From contig MU266356.1 in NCBI GenBank assembly GCA_021014945.1, positions 123,727-187,726 on the forward strand: a DNA stretch of 64,000 nt, read 5' to 3'. Each line of letters starts with the position of its first letter. Position 1 is the first letter of the stretch. The position numbers and the translations under genes are program-made. The stretch is from Leucogyrophana mollusca. Lineage: Eukaryota; Basidiomycota; Agaricomycetes; Boletales. The notes under the pieces were generated by a model. The model made no database searches and was not told where the DNA came from. It saw only the letters and a program-made list of their open reading frames with translations. Below, piece after piece: positions 25,033-38,165 of the stretch.

Positions 25033-25065
25033 AGTGGACGGGGCTCCGAAGAGCCAGCAGAACCG

Positions 25066-26674
25066 TCAGATGTCATCGTCGTCTGAATAGAACTCGTCTT
25101 CCTCGTCGTCCAGCGCCGCGAGGTTCGTCATATCAACCTTGTATCGCAGTAGCCCTCCGATACCACCAAACCCCTTCACGAACTGCGCGCCTTCCTGGGA
25201 GCGATTGGTGACAAACTCGAGGTTCGCGCCAAATTCCTTGTATTTTTCAGCAAACCACTCGAGGAGCGCTTGGGGCTCTGTGGCCTGCTCCATCTCGAGG
25301 CCAGTGGACTTGTCGAGGAACTTTTCGCGATCCTTTTCTTGCTCTTTGCTGGCGTGTATGATGATTTCCTCTGGAAAGTAAGGGTAGCGTTTAAATGAGT
25401 GTATGCGGCAATGAGAAAAACCACGCACCTCCCGCTGCATTACGTAAAACATATCGAGTAACGTCCAGATTCTCCCATACAACCAAGGTTTCCACAGCAC
25501 CAAGATCCAAGGCTTTCAAGGTGTCTTCGATACCAAAGCAGTACTTCCCGGTGTCCTGGCTGATTTCATCAAAGTACTTCTGGATAAGCTTCTTCTCCTG
25601 GACGAACTTGACATTGGCGAGTGACTCTGCCGCCAGCTCGATGGCCTATTCTACCAGGTCAGTTAAAGCCCCAGCGGGAGTCCTCGTTTCGGCGAACCTG
25701 GTTGAACCCGTTCTCACCACCGTAACTGACATCGACGACTTTGATGATCTTGGCAGCCAGCCGCTGATCGAACATATCACTCTGACTGAGCTCCGTCTTG
25801 AAGTCGGCGCTGCCTGCGAGAACAAGGCCCGTAACGTTCACCTTGTCGTTCGTAATGAAGTGCTGGACGGCGAGTTCAGCAACCTTGCGGACGTAATTGT
25901 GGCGCTTTTCATCACGCAGACGGGAGAAACGTAGAGCGGACTGTCCACCACGACCGTGCTTCTTCGGGAGGTCGACGGTAAATTTATGCACGACGTCACG
26001 CGTGTTGCCAGCGAGGGTACCAAAGAGGGTACCATTACCGTCCATCACGATGAACCCGAAGCGAGAATCCGATTCTAGCAGCTCGGACAGAGCCTCCGTG
26101 TGAAACTTGTTGTCGCAAAGATAGAGTGAGCTGAACACGCGTTGACGTCAAAAGTCACGCGGGAGGGAAAATGGGGGGTACGTACGTATTGATGGGTTTG
26201 TGGGGTTCGAAATCGAACGAGACCTTTTTCTCCTTTCCTTCGTCTGTAAGAATCGTGCCGACGAAAAGCACAAGACCGTTGGGTGGAACACGATTATACA
26301 GCTTCAGGCGCTGTTGGGTACTGGTGATGGCCGCCAGCACAGAAAGCCTGTTAACACGAGACTTGATATTAGACGCCGTTCCGTATTCCTGCGTCAACAT
26401 CGCCGAAGCACGAGAAATTTGATCCTGCGACAGCGGGGAGGATCGAGGTTAGGGTTGTGGCTGTCCCAGCGACATCAGCGACATCGGCGCACCTTTGGGG
26501 GTATGATCAAACTGATCATAGAAGTGCCAGCTCTGCGACGGGCGAACGATGAGGGGACATCGTCTGGAGCGATGAGATCAGGCACAAGACTGACCCTCTG
26601 GCGGAATCAAGGCTCTTGATGAGTTTCTTGACCTTCCACATCTGAATATTCTGCTCTGCGACATCCTGACTCAT
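25066..26674 (-). CDS. SUP45: Eukaryotic release factor 1 (eRF1/Sup45)
   Basis: This multi-exon gene begins [18 protein letters not shown] (ATG 26674). All functional motifs are present in order: TASNIKS (stop-codon reading), YLCDNKF (YxCxxxF), and the GGQ loop in [13 protein letters not shown] (peptidyl-tRNA hydrolysis). The middle and C domains follow to the acidic end [11 protein letters not shown]. The protein recognises all three stop codons in the ribosomal A site and works with the GTPase eRF3. Length, about 435 residues, is normal. Six short introns are inferred from frame continuity with the family. No anomalies. The gene is divergent from the POP7 homologue. Confidence 0.97.
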
Positions 26675-26898
26675 CCTGGGCGAGATGCGAGTGCGCTGCT
26701 AGCGATTGAACACTAGAAACACGATGAAGGGAAATGGCGGTCAAGGGGAGAAAAGAGACTGCCTGGGGCTTCCGAAGCAATCTTGACTGGTCTTATGAAT
26801 AAACCAAAGTTTTCGCTGTCACTATAAGAACTTTAGGGCAGGTTGGTGGCGTCTCTTTCCGGCTCCTCCACGAGGTTTTATTGATTCTGAGCCCAGTC
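26675..26898. promoter_or_regulatory. Shared bidirectional promoter, eRF1 and POP7
   Basis: 224 bp separate the divergent ATGs at 26674 and 26899. The stretch includes a pyrimidine-rich patch near 26840-26880 on the plus strand just before the POP7 start, typical of fungal promoters. Confidence 0.5.
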
Positions 26899-27780
26899 AT
26901 GGAAAGTACTTCAGCAAAGCGCAAGAACCCCGCTGATGATGAAACCGAGCGTAGCAAACGAGTCAAAGGAGCTTCCGGAGCCGCGAAAAAACCTCAGACG
27001 AAACACCGGCACCCAAAGACGGGAGAGGGATCAAAGCCATCTCCTCAAAGCGAGGGGAGCTCAGGAGGCGGCGACCCTGCGCCAGCAGATGTATCTACAG
27101 ACGCGCAGGTAACCAAGGAGTCACCCGCAGAGTCATTGAAGGCTCGACCAAACATCCGGAAGCTAGTTCCTCCACGTCCTTTCCCCACGGTACCGACATC
27201 AGTTTCCGCGACTGGACCGCGATCAGCGCACAAAGAAGGGAAGAATTACATCTGCGTCACGCGTAAAACAAAGCTCGGCGCGTATTTGCGACGGTGTAAG
27301 GCTCTTTTTATCGAAGATGGGTACGTGAACCTTTGTCAGTGCATCTGGTAGGTATCTCGAACTATCGACGGTAGGTACAAATCCCTGCATATGAGCGCCA
27401 TGGGTGCAGCGATACCACATCTCGCAACCCTGGCCGTATCTCTTCCCCCGATCCTCCCTTTTCCTGCCGATGAGATCCACACGGAGATCAAAACAGGCTC
27501 GGTTGACGTGCATGACGAGGTCATACCTGACGACGAGGATGAGGATATAGAGTACCGCACGAGGATCAAGTCGACCCTCAGCGTCGTCATCAAGGTCGGG
27601 GAAGGGGATGACGCTGGCCAGGTCAGCACTCAGAAGGGCAGTGCGGGCGAGGGGAAGAAGAAGAAACGCAAGCGGTCGAAAGGAAGCAGAGCTGCTGCTA
27701 GCGAAGATACAGCAGCGCAACCTGGAGGAGCAGAGCAGATCGTTTTGCAAGAGCCCGAACAGGAGATGGATGTCTCGTGA
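26899..27780 (+). CDS. POP7: RNase P/MRP subunit Pop7/Rpp20-like (Alba fold)
   Basis: Two exons are joined by removing a GTACGT intron so that EDG-YKSLHMSAMG is continuous. The Alba-type core runs from YICVTRKTKLGAYLRRC through YKSLHMSAMGAAI and LATLAVSLPPILPF to a strand that reads STLSVVIKVG. This pattern (basic RKTKLGAYL start, conserved SLHMSAMG) fits the Pop7/Rpp20 subunit that binds the P3 stem of RNase P and RNase MRP RNAs with Pop6/Rpp25. It would act in the nucleus and nucleolus. The core is flanked by a long disordered basic N-terminus (about 115 residues) and a Lys/Glu-rich tail, making the protein longer than yeast Pop7. The assignment to Pop7 over other Alba proteins is fairly strong. 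Confidence 0.82.
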
Positions 27781-28149
27781 TAATCATGCACGGTCGCGCA
27801 ACTGCTTCATTCGGTTTTCTGTAACAAAATTTACCACCCCCCACATCGTCTTTGGCCGTATAACTGATCACTACATATTGGCGTCTTTCCTTCTGTCAGC
27901 TGCTGTGGCTCGGTGCCCAGACCGCCAGATCTCAGCTGGCACCCGGCCGTTGAGTGGAGTGCAAATAGGATCTTCAGATTATCTGTGCCCCGACCCACTT
28001 GATACCCCAGCTTTAGTCGTACCATCAGTTGATCCATGTGGTCCGTCAGTGTCCCAGGAACAAGCGCCCGTATGGGTAAAGAATAGAAAAGCACAAGGGG
28101 GTTCACTTACATATTCTGTCCCCAACACGTTCACAATCATACCGCTAAC
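27781..28149. other. Intergenic, POP7 3' flank and amidohydrolase promoter
   Basis: This lies between two plus-strand genes. Antisense and short frames occur but are not convincing. Confidence 0.45.
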
Positions 28150-31100
28150 ATGGTCCTTGAGACCAAGAACGCTGACCCCAAAGGCGGCTTGCCTTTGGTC
28201 TTCACGTCATTGAACCCTCCTAGTTCCCGGGCTCAAAGGACGCGTCTGCGTCCCAGAGTTATCGGAGCATTGAAGTTGATTCTGTGTCTCTACGCCGCGG
28301 CTACACTCTCAGCTATCGTCTCTTCTCCCTGGTCTTTCCTGAGGAGCCGTCTATTCTTCACTGTACAACTCCCTTCACAGCTAGTAAACGACGACCCAGC
28401 CTCGGAATTCAAGGACGACGTCTTCCCGTTACGCCCGCTTGCGCCATGGGACATATCCACCGACTTCCCATATCCTCGTCTTCTACAGTATGATGTCGAG
28501 GAAGGTACCTGGCTCAGGCTCGACGTGCACCCAAAGACCGGTGATATCGTGTTCGACATGGCTGGAGACCTGTACTGCTTACCTGGCGCCGTGTATGCAC
28601 AGAGCAACGCGGGTGTTACGAAGGCACACCCCATTTTGGTTGGCGTGCCGCAAGATGCAGAACCGCACTTCTCTCCCGAGGGAGATAGGCTCGTGTTTAA
28701 GAGCGACGCTGAGCTCGGGGTTGACAATATCTGGGTGACGAAGTGGTTGGGATGCGAGGATATGGACGTTAGGTCTGGTTCGAATGCGGAGCTTTCTGCT
28801 GCGCTAGCTCTTAAAGATCACGAGGGTGAACTCCTTGCCAAGGGAATAAAAGAGACAGACGAGAGGAAGCGAAGAAGACTACTTAGAGAAGGTCGTCTCG
28901 GGGGTAGGTCAACGTATTCTTCCCTGGTGTACACGTCTCAGATGCGGCACCACAGCCCAACGCGTCACCAACGAGACCCATAACTGGGTGTCCGACGCAC
29001 GGTTTCATCCATCAGGCTCGAAGGTCATCGCGACAAAGTGGTACTTCTCAACGCGCAGCATCGGTGCCGGCGAAGGCTGGGAATACGCTGTCCCCGACCT
29101 CGGCGAGGGTATCCAAAAGCACCAGGTGAAGGAGAACAGCGGGACCCGGGTAATCAGCAAGACCCTTCCTCTCGGCTGGACCAAGGGCGATTACATCGAG
29201 CAGCAGATCGGACACGAACAGTTCCTTTGGGCTGGAGGAGACAAACTTATCTTCGCGAAGAACGTGCGAGACACTGATGGTTCTTATACCTACAGCAAGG
29301 GTGCGTTGGGACCGAAAATGTACTGCGAACGCCATATAACTCTTGCGTTTACAGACGTTCATAAGGGCATCTACTCTATATTCTCTAGGAACCTCACCAC
29401 AGGCGAAACGGAGACACTAGTTGGTGCGTCTCCCGGCGGAGCGAGCAGGCCTGAGTTATCGCGTGATGGGCGGACCCTCGCTTTTGTCCGTCGCGTCCGG
29501 GACAAAGAAGCCCTAGTCCTAAAGTCAGCTCTCCTTCCCTTTATTCTTCGTACCTCAGCACCACATTAACACTCACCCCCCTCCTCCAGGGACCTCCAAA
29601 CCGGCACGCTCCACCACATCTGGCACGGCCTCACCTACGACCGCAGCACGATCTACGCCCCCATGGGGACCTACCCCTCCTTCGCCTTCTCTCCTACCGA
29701 CGACGCGGTGATCATCTGGGCCGCAGGGCAAATCTACTCCGTCCCCCTTACTAGGAACAGTCTCGGGGAGAAAGTCGCAGGTGGGACGCCCACGCCCATT
29801 CGCTTTCGGGCGCACATCGAAAAACGGCTCGCGGAGACGCGCAGTTCGCAGACGGACATCTTTAGCCTTGAGACGCAGGACACTCAGAGGCTGCACGCCT
29901 TCAAGGAACTGAATGTCGACCATTCCGGGAGGCGAGCTGTATTCCAGGCCGCTGGTGTGACATACGTTCAAGAAATAGGCACCGACGCACCTGTCGCGTC
30001 GAAAGTTCCGGTCCTTCACGCTGATGCAGCGTACTACTCGCCCTCGTTCGTGCACGGCGCCGACGAGCTAATCATCCACGCGAGGTGGTCGAATACCAAG
30101 TTTACTAGTATCGAGCTAGCTAACCTGGCCGACGGGACAGCGTTCGAAGTTGGTGATGTGCCGATGGGTCGCTATTACTCGCCCGTGTTGTGTGAATGTG
30201 TTGGGTCGGAGCGATCAATCGCATTCGTGAAGACAGGCGGGGACCTTTTGACGGGAGACGTCGTCGCTACTGCCGGTCAGGGACTCTACCTCGGTGAAAT
30301 CACACTTCCCTCGTCCGCCACTGACAAAGTCGCCATCCGGAACCTGCGCTTCGTGCCATCGGAGATAGACGTTCAAGACGAGATCAAGCTCGCCTTCATC
30401 GAGAAGAATAAAAAACTTCTCGTCCAGCAATCTGACCGTGCGTTCGTCGTCGACCTCAGCACCGGCCCTGATGCATATGGTGCGTACGCGCACCAGACGC
30501 TCGCTACAGGCAAAGCTACGGCCGAGATCGTCGTCGCGCCCCGCGCGGTGTCGAAAGGGGATGGGTACGCAGCCCAAACCGTCGCATTCGTAAACTTCTT
30601 CCATGTATACCTCGCCCCGGGGTCCGCCGTTGATCCAGAGCAGCCTGTGTGGAGCAAACCAGGGAACGCGACGAGGGGGCTGGCGAGGCTGAGTTTAGAT
30701 GGTGGGCACAGTGTTACCTTCAGTCGCGATGGGAAGAGGGTGTTCTGGTTCCTTGGTGTGTGCATCTTGTTGCGGGTGACTTGGTGTTGCATTGACGCTT
30801 TTGATTGCGTGAAGGCCCATATCTACACTCTCTTGAGGTGGCGAAACTAGGCAAGTGTTCAAAGGCCATTAGGGACGACCCCTCGAACTTTGGTGTCGAC
30901 TGTGTCAAAGAGCAGCTCGAGTACCAGGAGGTTATCGTTCAGTACCTGACTGATATAACACGCTTGAAGGAGGAGGCTAGGTCGCTCGCGCCTGCGAACG
31001 TGGATTCGGATGTCGTGGTGATCAAGAACGCCACTATCCTCACGATGAACACCGGTAACCCTGCCAGAGACCTTGTCCAGAATGGAGTCATTATTGTCAG

Positions 31101-32704
31101 AGGTGGAGTGATCGAATCTGTGAGTAGCATTGGGGAGGTGGCGATTCCGGGTGGTGCAACGGTTATTGATGCTGAAGGAGGTTGGTGCCGATGTTCCCCT
31201 GCATTGTACGTTTTTGATGCATCTTTTGGTTAGGATATGTTTTACCCGGTTTCCTCGACGTTCATGCTCATTGGTCCGGCACCGGAAACAAACACCCCGC
31301 TACGTCTTGGGAGCTGGAGACATTCTTGGCATACGGTGTTACAACCGTCCACAAGTGCGTCTCCCAGTCTACTCTCCTAGCCTACCACATGTTTCTCACT
31401 CATTACCAGCCCGAGTTTGGATAACACCTTGGGCTTTATTGAGCGCGGTCTCGTCGAGAGCGGGCAGATAATTGGACCCAGGATCTTCCACACAGGCGAC
31501 GTCATCTATGGAGGGTCGGACTACACCATCCACCAGGATATAGCTGACTCGGCAGAGGCTCGCTCCGCACTTATCAGGATTAAGGTTGAAGGCGGGCCTT
31601 CGAGCTTCTCCTACAAGAACTATAATTTACCCTCAAGGTAACGTGGCGAATTGGTGTGTCTTTGGTACTATGCTTATGTTGGGTGTTAGGACGTCGCGAC
31701 AGAGGCTGTTGCTCGCTGCGCGAAACCTTTCGATGCTCTGCGTACCTGAGGGAGTAAGTTTTATGTACTGCTGCTCATGTCTTCGTTTATTGACTATTGC
31801 ACTTTCAGGGCATGAACTACGATTGGGATCTCACATATATCATCGATGGTGAGTTATCGTGACACTGCGTGGCTTTTGTCTCACGGTATGGTACCCAAGG
31901 TATGACGACCATCGAGCACAACTTGCCTGTTTCGCCGCTCTATGATGACGTTCTGAACCTCTACGCGCTGAGTGGGACAGGAGCGACTCCGACACACATA
32001 GTTGACTATGGAGGCATGTTCGGGGAACAATACTTGTGGTGGCACCACGACGTGCCCAATGATCCAAAGTACATCTCTGCTCTCAAATGGCTTACCGAGA
32101 CACTGACCGCGGGATCTTTCTAGGCTCCGCAATTTCGTCAGACACGATATGCTGGAGGTCTTGTCAGAGTCTACCAGTCGGCCGATGAACTGTGAGTCCC
32201 TCCCCAGCTAACACATCGCAGGGTGCGCTAACACCGCTCCCAGCAATCGCCCTGTTCAACGTCTCGTCTGACATTGCGAAGATGGTCGACCGAGGGCTGT
32301 CGGCACACATCGGCGCTCACGGGGAACCTCCCTTGGGGCTCATGTATCATCAGGAGATGTTCTACGCAAAGGCTGGAGGGCTCAGCAATTACGAGGTTCG
32401 GCTTTGTTGCTGCTTGGCTTGTCTCTGAGACTAGCTAACTCCTACACAGGTCATCCGCGCTGCAACGTCTTCGGCTGCGCGTACGTTTGGGATATTCGAT
32501 TCTCTGGGTTCCCTGGCTCCCGGAAAACTCGCGGACCTGCTTGTCTATCCCGCAGGTGTCGACTTGCTCAATGGCGAGATCCAGCTCTCGCAGAAGCTGA
32601 AGTTTGTCATGCGAGGAGGCAGAGTTTGGGAGGCGGACACCATGACAGAGGTGTTCCCTGTGAAGAGGCGAAAACAGACGCGCCCACCTTTCAACGCAGA
32701 GTAG
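28150..32704 (+). CDS. Membrane-anchored Tricorn-like propeller/amidohydrolase
   Basis: This large multi-exon gene encodes roughly 1,200 residues. After a cytosolic N-terminus there is one signal-anchor helix (ALKLILCLYAAATLSAIV). A TolB/Tricorn-like propeller follows, with repeats such as AEPHFSPEGDRLVF, ARFHPSGSKVIATKW, RPELSRDGRTLAFVR and SVTFSRDGKRVFW. The C-terminal third is an imidazolonepropionase-like amidohydrolase. It shows VVVIKNATILTM, the metal site LDVHAHW, a later EHNL His, the GAHGE segment and the ending APGKLADLLV. The order propeller-then-hydrolase matches known microbial composite proteins annotated as amidohydrolases with WD40-like beta-propeller repeats. The substrate is unknown; the anchor predicts a lumenal or extracellular catalytic domain. 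At least ten introns are needed. One (after DVPNDPK, near 32069) and the next (near 32190) restore frame only when both are spliced. Confidence 0.9.
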
Positions 32705-33980
32705 AGATGAGTACAGTGAACAATATATTGGCGGAGTTGTTAGCAGTCCCCTGCAGCCCTTGAGCTTGACGTGCCGCAGCCCAGGCTCGTTCTGACCTGG
32801 AGGCCTCACAACCTCCGCATCAAGGCATATCACCTAGTGTCACGTCGCGCAGTTATGATGGACAATGAGAGTTTGAAACAAAAAATGGGCCGTTATCGAT
32901 AAATCCGCCATTCCTTCATGCATGGCCGTTCAATCAGCCCCCCATGATCTCATTCTTCTCTACGATCATCTCAAACTATGGTCGACTCCAAGCGAAGTCA
33001 TTTCTAGTGAACGCTCCTGGTTGAACTTGATGTGAATTCAGACTTCTGGATTGCCTAACTTCCGTGTTCTCGTTCGTGAGTCCCATGGCTGCACTTAAGA
33101 AGGCAAAGCGGGCTCGTAATGCCAGTACTGTTAGGGGCTTACCATTACTCGATCTGACCGAGCGGCGCTTGAAGCTCTGGTTGTCAGTGGCTGTGTTTTT
33201 CATTTCTCCACTAATGTCCTTCAACTTTTCGCTTGAGCTGGGAGTTTCATGTCCGAGTCAGCGACCAGCGACTCATCTGAAAGTCCGACCTGGAGACTTA
33301 GTCACTCGTAAACCGATATAGCCGAGTGATGTGGGCGCGAGTGTCCCGCCCTAGGGGATGCATTCTCCGCCACACCTAACAACGGCACCCATGGGCTGAT
33401 CCAGAGCCAGGCTGGTACGTGTGGCGTGCACGGCCCGTCCTTGCATATCATGATGCGTTTCGGAGGCTGCTAGTACTATTGACGTGGCGACATAGTTCCC
33501 GACGGCCAACGTCGCATGCAAGTGCTTGAAGACCGCCGACGTCAAGGCATCTACGATCTGGTGCGGACTTGCTTGTTTTTCTTGATGACATCGCCACATC
33601 AGGGCTTATCTTGCATATCATAGTAGTTATACGGGGTTACACCTGAACCAACTATTCCGATTGTATGCTGGCGTGCCGTAATTCTGTTGGACGTTGCTTG
33701 CTGACGATGGGTCCGATGAGACACGAAATGCACCTTTTGCGGATTATCTACATATCGGGAATTCCGACGTGGAAGGCTGGTATGTGGGATATGCTATATC
33801 CTATCATCCGCGGACCATGGAAGGGTTTCAGAGGTGGCTTAAACCTGCATAAAACGCATCAAAGAGGCATAAGGCACACACTTTGCCTCTGCCTGGTTTC
33901 ATTTTTGATCTGGTGGGCGCGAGTATCATAAAAGGGTGCTTTGCTGGATTTTGTGGGCCTGCCAACTGCTCCAGTCTTCA
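32705..33980. other. Intergenic, 1.3 kb, nothing firm
   Basis: This lies between the amidohydrolase and P450 copy 2, both on the plus strand. Short open frames are present but lack coding character. A CATAAAAGG element near 33928-33936, about 45 bp before the P450 start, could be its TATA box. Confidence 0.4.
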
Positions 33981-36225
33981 ATGGAATCTCTCAGCCGTGT
34001 CTCTACTATTGCTTATCCTGCTTTGTGTGCTGGGTCTGCCCTCGCACTTTTTTTGTTGATCTCTACATGGCTGCGGCCGACGATTGAAGACAGAGTCCCG
34101 CTGCCTCCAGGCCCGCAGCCCCTGCCACTGGTTGGGAATCTCTTTGCTCTCGATAGAGCACGACCTTGGCTAACTTACACAGAATGGGGAAAGCGGTACG
34201 GTAGGTGCATGCGTTTCGTGTTCATGCCATGCCCTGACTATCCCTCAAGGAGAACTTGTGACGGTTCGCCTGTTTGGAAAGGTCTACATCATTGTCAATT
34301 CCGCGAAAGTAGCGAAAGCCCTGATTGACCGTCACTCGGCCGTCTACTCTGACCGGCCCGTTATTGCTACTAGCAAACTGTGAGCGTTCCGTTTTTCTTT
34401 GCTATTATGCTTTTCAATGTTGTTTCCCTCAAGCTTCGGGATGGATTTCAACACAGCTCACTTGCGTTATGGAGATCGTTGGAGGGCACATAGGAAAATG
34501 TTCCACCAAGTCTTTCGAGCTGAGGCAGTTACGACATACCACTCCTTGCAAACGCAAAAGGCTCACCAGCTTGTGAGGGACCTGCTGGATTCTCCCGAAA
34601 ATTTTATTCGACATTTGGGAAGGTTATTTCTGGCCATTTCCTGATCTTGACTTGATTTCGCTAATGAGATCCTCTCCCAACTGTATAGCATGTCTACTTC
34701 TGTCATCATGGCAATTGTGTATGGTTATGAGATGTCTCCTCAGAACGATCCATTCGTGGAAGGCATCTCGAAACTTGTTGGTATGACTTCGTCTGCTTTG
34801 ACCCCCGAGAAAGCAATTATTCTCGGGGCAATCCCTTTGTGTACGTTTTGGTTTGGTTTGAAAATTGGAATCCTCTCTAACCCTACTTGACAGTGCAACG
34901 CCTTCCGGCGTGGTTCCCTGGCGCTGGCTTCAAGCGTTCCGCCACCCAATGCCGGAAGCTGGCGCCTGAAGTAATTACCGCACCTTTCGATCTCGTGAAG
35001 GAGAGAATGGCAAGCTGTACCTTGCAATAATGGCATGAGCTTAATCACCGACTCCTTATAACAGAGCGCAGGGACTGCATCACAGTCTATGGTATCCGAT
35101 CTCTTAGAACAAATAGACCAGAAGGACAGGGTGGCCCAAGAGCAAGTGATTAAAGACTGCGCAACTTCTGCGTTCCTCGGTAAGCACACCTTCCTCTATA
35201 ATTTCTTGTTGGTTTTATATTGACCAGTGGCTGTCTTCAGCTGGTGCAGACTCCGTAAGCTTGAGTCAAACACACTTCTCTGGCCTGATGTCACTTAGCT
35301 GAGCTCTCGGGACTACTAGACCCAAGCAACGCTGCTCACTTTCGTAATGGCAATGGTCCTCCATCCCGAAGCTCAGACTCGAGCTCAAGCGGAGATCGAT
35401 GCAGTTGTTGGGAAAGACAGATTGCCGGATTTCAGCGACAGGCCGTCACTGCCATATGTTGACGCCGTTCTTAGAGAGACTCAAAGATGGGGCGCTCTAG
35501 TCCCGCTGGGTGAGATGAGCACACACTGTCTCCATTTATCAATTTGACTCAACATTTCTATATGTCTGCCAGCTGTCCCTCATGTAGCCATCAGCGACGT
35601 CGTATACGAAGGATATCTCATACCTAAAGGTATGTTGGGCACTTCCTTCTTTCAATGAAAGGCTTACTCTCTGCCAGGTGCCGCGGTCATTACCAATCTT
35701 TGGTTTGCACATTCTCATAGCACTATCTCCCTGTCGAAGAGTTAACTTATGATGTAAAGGGCAATGGCCAAAGACAACAATGTTTATAGCGATCCAGCAC
35801 AGTTCAATCCAGAGAGGCACATTACCAGAGATGGCAGACTTTCAGAGACATTCACGGATGTTTCTTGGGGTTTCGGGAGACGCGTTTGCCCTGGTGAGCA
35901 AGGAGAAAGTTACACAGACAACAACTAAACTGACGCCTTTGCGCATGTTGCACAGGTCGATATCTTGCGGATGCATCCGTTTGGATAGCCATCGCGTCAA
36001 TACTCGCCACACTGAACATCGGGAAGGCAACTGGCAAGGCGGGATACGAAATAGAAATCACACCTGAATTCTCTGCAGGTCTTGCCATGTATGTGCATAC
36101 CAATTCGATTTTTTTGTCTCCACTGTTCCGAGACTGATGATGCTTTCAGCCACCCTCTTCCGTTCGCGTGTTCGATCAAGAGCCGATCTGAAAGTAGCAA
36201 CAAACTCGTCGGAACCGCCCAGTAA
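33981..36225 (+). CDS. Cytochrome P450 monooxygenase, copy 2
   Basis: This is a close paralogue of the P450 at 3637-5862 with the same intron positions and phases. It begins [16 protein letters not shown], with an N-terminal anchor, then [12 protein letters not shown]. It keeps AGADST, ETQR, NPERHIT and the haem loop [10 protein letters not shown]. The last intron (36089-36149) must be removed to obtain the canonical ending [14 protein letters not shown]. Reading through instead ends falsely a few residues later. One intron (35010-35064) has a GCAAGC donor in place of the GT found at the same site in copy 1, so it is a GC-AG intron. All other junctions are standard. The gene therefore looks functional. 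The substrate is unknown. Confidence 0.92.
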
Positions 36226-37176
36226 AGTGGCAAGTGAGCTATAGGTGGTATTCTGGGCAGCTGATAGACGTCTGTTTCCCTTGCTGCTTTGATAATGCAA
36301 CTAGGCTGCTCTTAAATTACCTGTGACTCAGAGGCGCCAGTTCTTCCGTAGGCGACGAACCGTTATCCGCCGTAAATCGCCTTTACGTCTTCAGAAACTT
36401 GAAAAACTCGTGTACTGATCTTGTGTTTCAGAAACACACCGCTACGCATCTTGCTCGCCTACACCAGAATGCTGCTATGTGAGTGTTTTCAGGGCGTTTT
36501 CCATGTTTGCAAACATCTAGGCACCGCAAGGATGCACGGGGAAAAATACATCGCGGCTCCTTTTAGACCGCGATGGCAACTGTACAACTGAGGAGTTTGT
36601 GAAGTAGCCCAGGCATCGCCCGACGCCGACCACTCAGATCATCGCGTACTAAATTCACCCCGTGTACTCCGGATCACCAGTACGCCCACAAAACCATAGC
36701 AATACTAGTGAGTAGGAAAAGCCATGAAGCCGCCGATGTGGGCTGCACTCGTTCACTAGAGCGTTTTCGGTGGAGGGCGCTACGTGAGCATCGCCGCATT
36801 CACTTGAGCATTCGATACGGAACAGAAGCGAAACGGTATTGTCTCCATGATATTCCGCTCCGATTATGCGAGTTTGAAGTTTGTGTTGGTCTTGTGGGCG
36901 TCGTTAACTCAAGATAAACAAACAGCACACCATCGATGGCGATCCCCCTTTATATTCCGATACCTGATAGATCCCATTTCACCCTGGACCCTTTGCACAC
37001 AGCTAATCAGGGCCGATAATGAACATATTACACAATAAATCATCAACTATTCTTCCCACACAATCCTGCGCGCGCCAGATTGAAAGTTCGTCAGTGAACA
37101 ATTTGCCTGATCACAATCTCCCGCTTCTGCACATTCGTTCTGTTAGCTCTCCGCGAGTACGCACGGCAGGCGTACT
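36226..37176. other. Intergenic, nothing recognised
   Basis: This lies between P450 copy 2 and the first MIF-like gene (convergent). Short open frames on both strands have no recognisable product. No RNA gene was seen. Confidence 0.45.
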
Positions 37177-37890
37177 TTACTTCGCGCTGGCAGCGGCACG
37201 CAGAGCCTCGACGGTACTGCCCTTTGATCTACAAGAAAAGTGGTCACTATCGTGCATCTTTCACTCCACAGATGGGAACGGGAGCAAAAGGACAGAAAGG
37301 ATGTGACCCACCCGATAAACGCAGGGCCTGCATCAAGAAATGCCCTACAGCAAAGGTACGTTCAGACAGTGCGGGTGCCTTCCGTATGACGGGGGTCAGA
37401 TCGCATTAACCACTCACATATATCCCCTATCAGGAGATACTCCCAGTTTCTCCTGGAAGAACTCTGAAAATGCTTTGCTCCACTTCTTTGAGTTCTCCGG
37501 GTTCGTGTTGAACAGGCTCAGCTATATCAGTGCAGGGGTTGTTATTGTGTCCAGCGAGGACATCAGGCCTAGCACTCACTGTGTTTAGCATAATCGCCGG
37601 ATCGAAAGTGCCCGCAAAGGTCAGATATGGGTTGTAGATGAAGTTGACGCTGAACGCGGACTCGTCCTTCTCGATCGTCTTCGCACAGAACTGTTGACTC
37701 GATGGATAAGGTTTTATAGTGATCCCTCCCAGTGGATCGCACCTTTGAGAACTCTGAAACAAATGCTTTGGTTGCTTCATCCGAAGCAAGCTGTTCTCGA
37801 CGGTTTCAATCGATCAGTTCGTGAGCACGAGCCCCAACTTGAACGAGTTCTACATACGTTGACGTTGGTTGTAAGCGTTATCAAAGGCAT
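37177..37890 (-). CDS. MIF-type tautomerase, copy A
   Basis: Six small exons on the minus strand join into a protein of about 125 residues. It starts MPLITLTTNV (ATG 37890), and the Pro following the initiator Met is the catalytic base of the superfamily. Next come DEATKAFVSEFSK, the central FSVNFIYNPYLTFAGTFDPA, FNTNPENSKKWSKAFSEFF, DRGYM, AFLDAGPAFIG and the last exon SKGSTVEALRAAASAK. The frame is continuous only when all short introns are removed. Family knowledge: macrophage migration inhibitory factor and D-dopachrome tautomerase homologues form trimers with keto-enol tautomerase activity on phenylpyruvate-like substrates. The physiological substrate in fungi is not known. The GKP around the family's Lys32 reads EKD here, keeping the Lys. 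Tandem with copy B. Confidence 0.88.
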
Positions 37891-38165
37891 GGTGGTCGAT
37901 GGAAAACCAATTTGCGGGCCTCCGAGACTCCAGCTTGTTGTGCAAGCCTGAGATTGCGATTACTCAGCCCAAGCCAAGAAGTCACGTCTTCCTTGTCCCG
38001 GGCCCAACTCTCCTGAATTAGCTCATTGGACATCTCCGATCTCATCCAGCTACAGTCTCAACATAATACTTCAATCTTCTACCCGGCTTCTCATCGACAG
38101 TTCTGTAGATATGTAACATAACAACACACACGCCGTTCATCGGTTTGCTATCCTTTGCTATCCTA

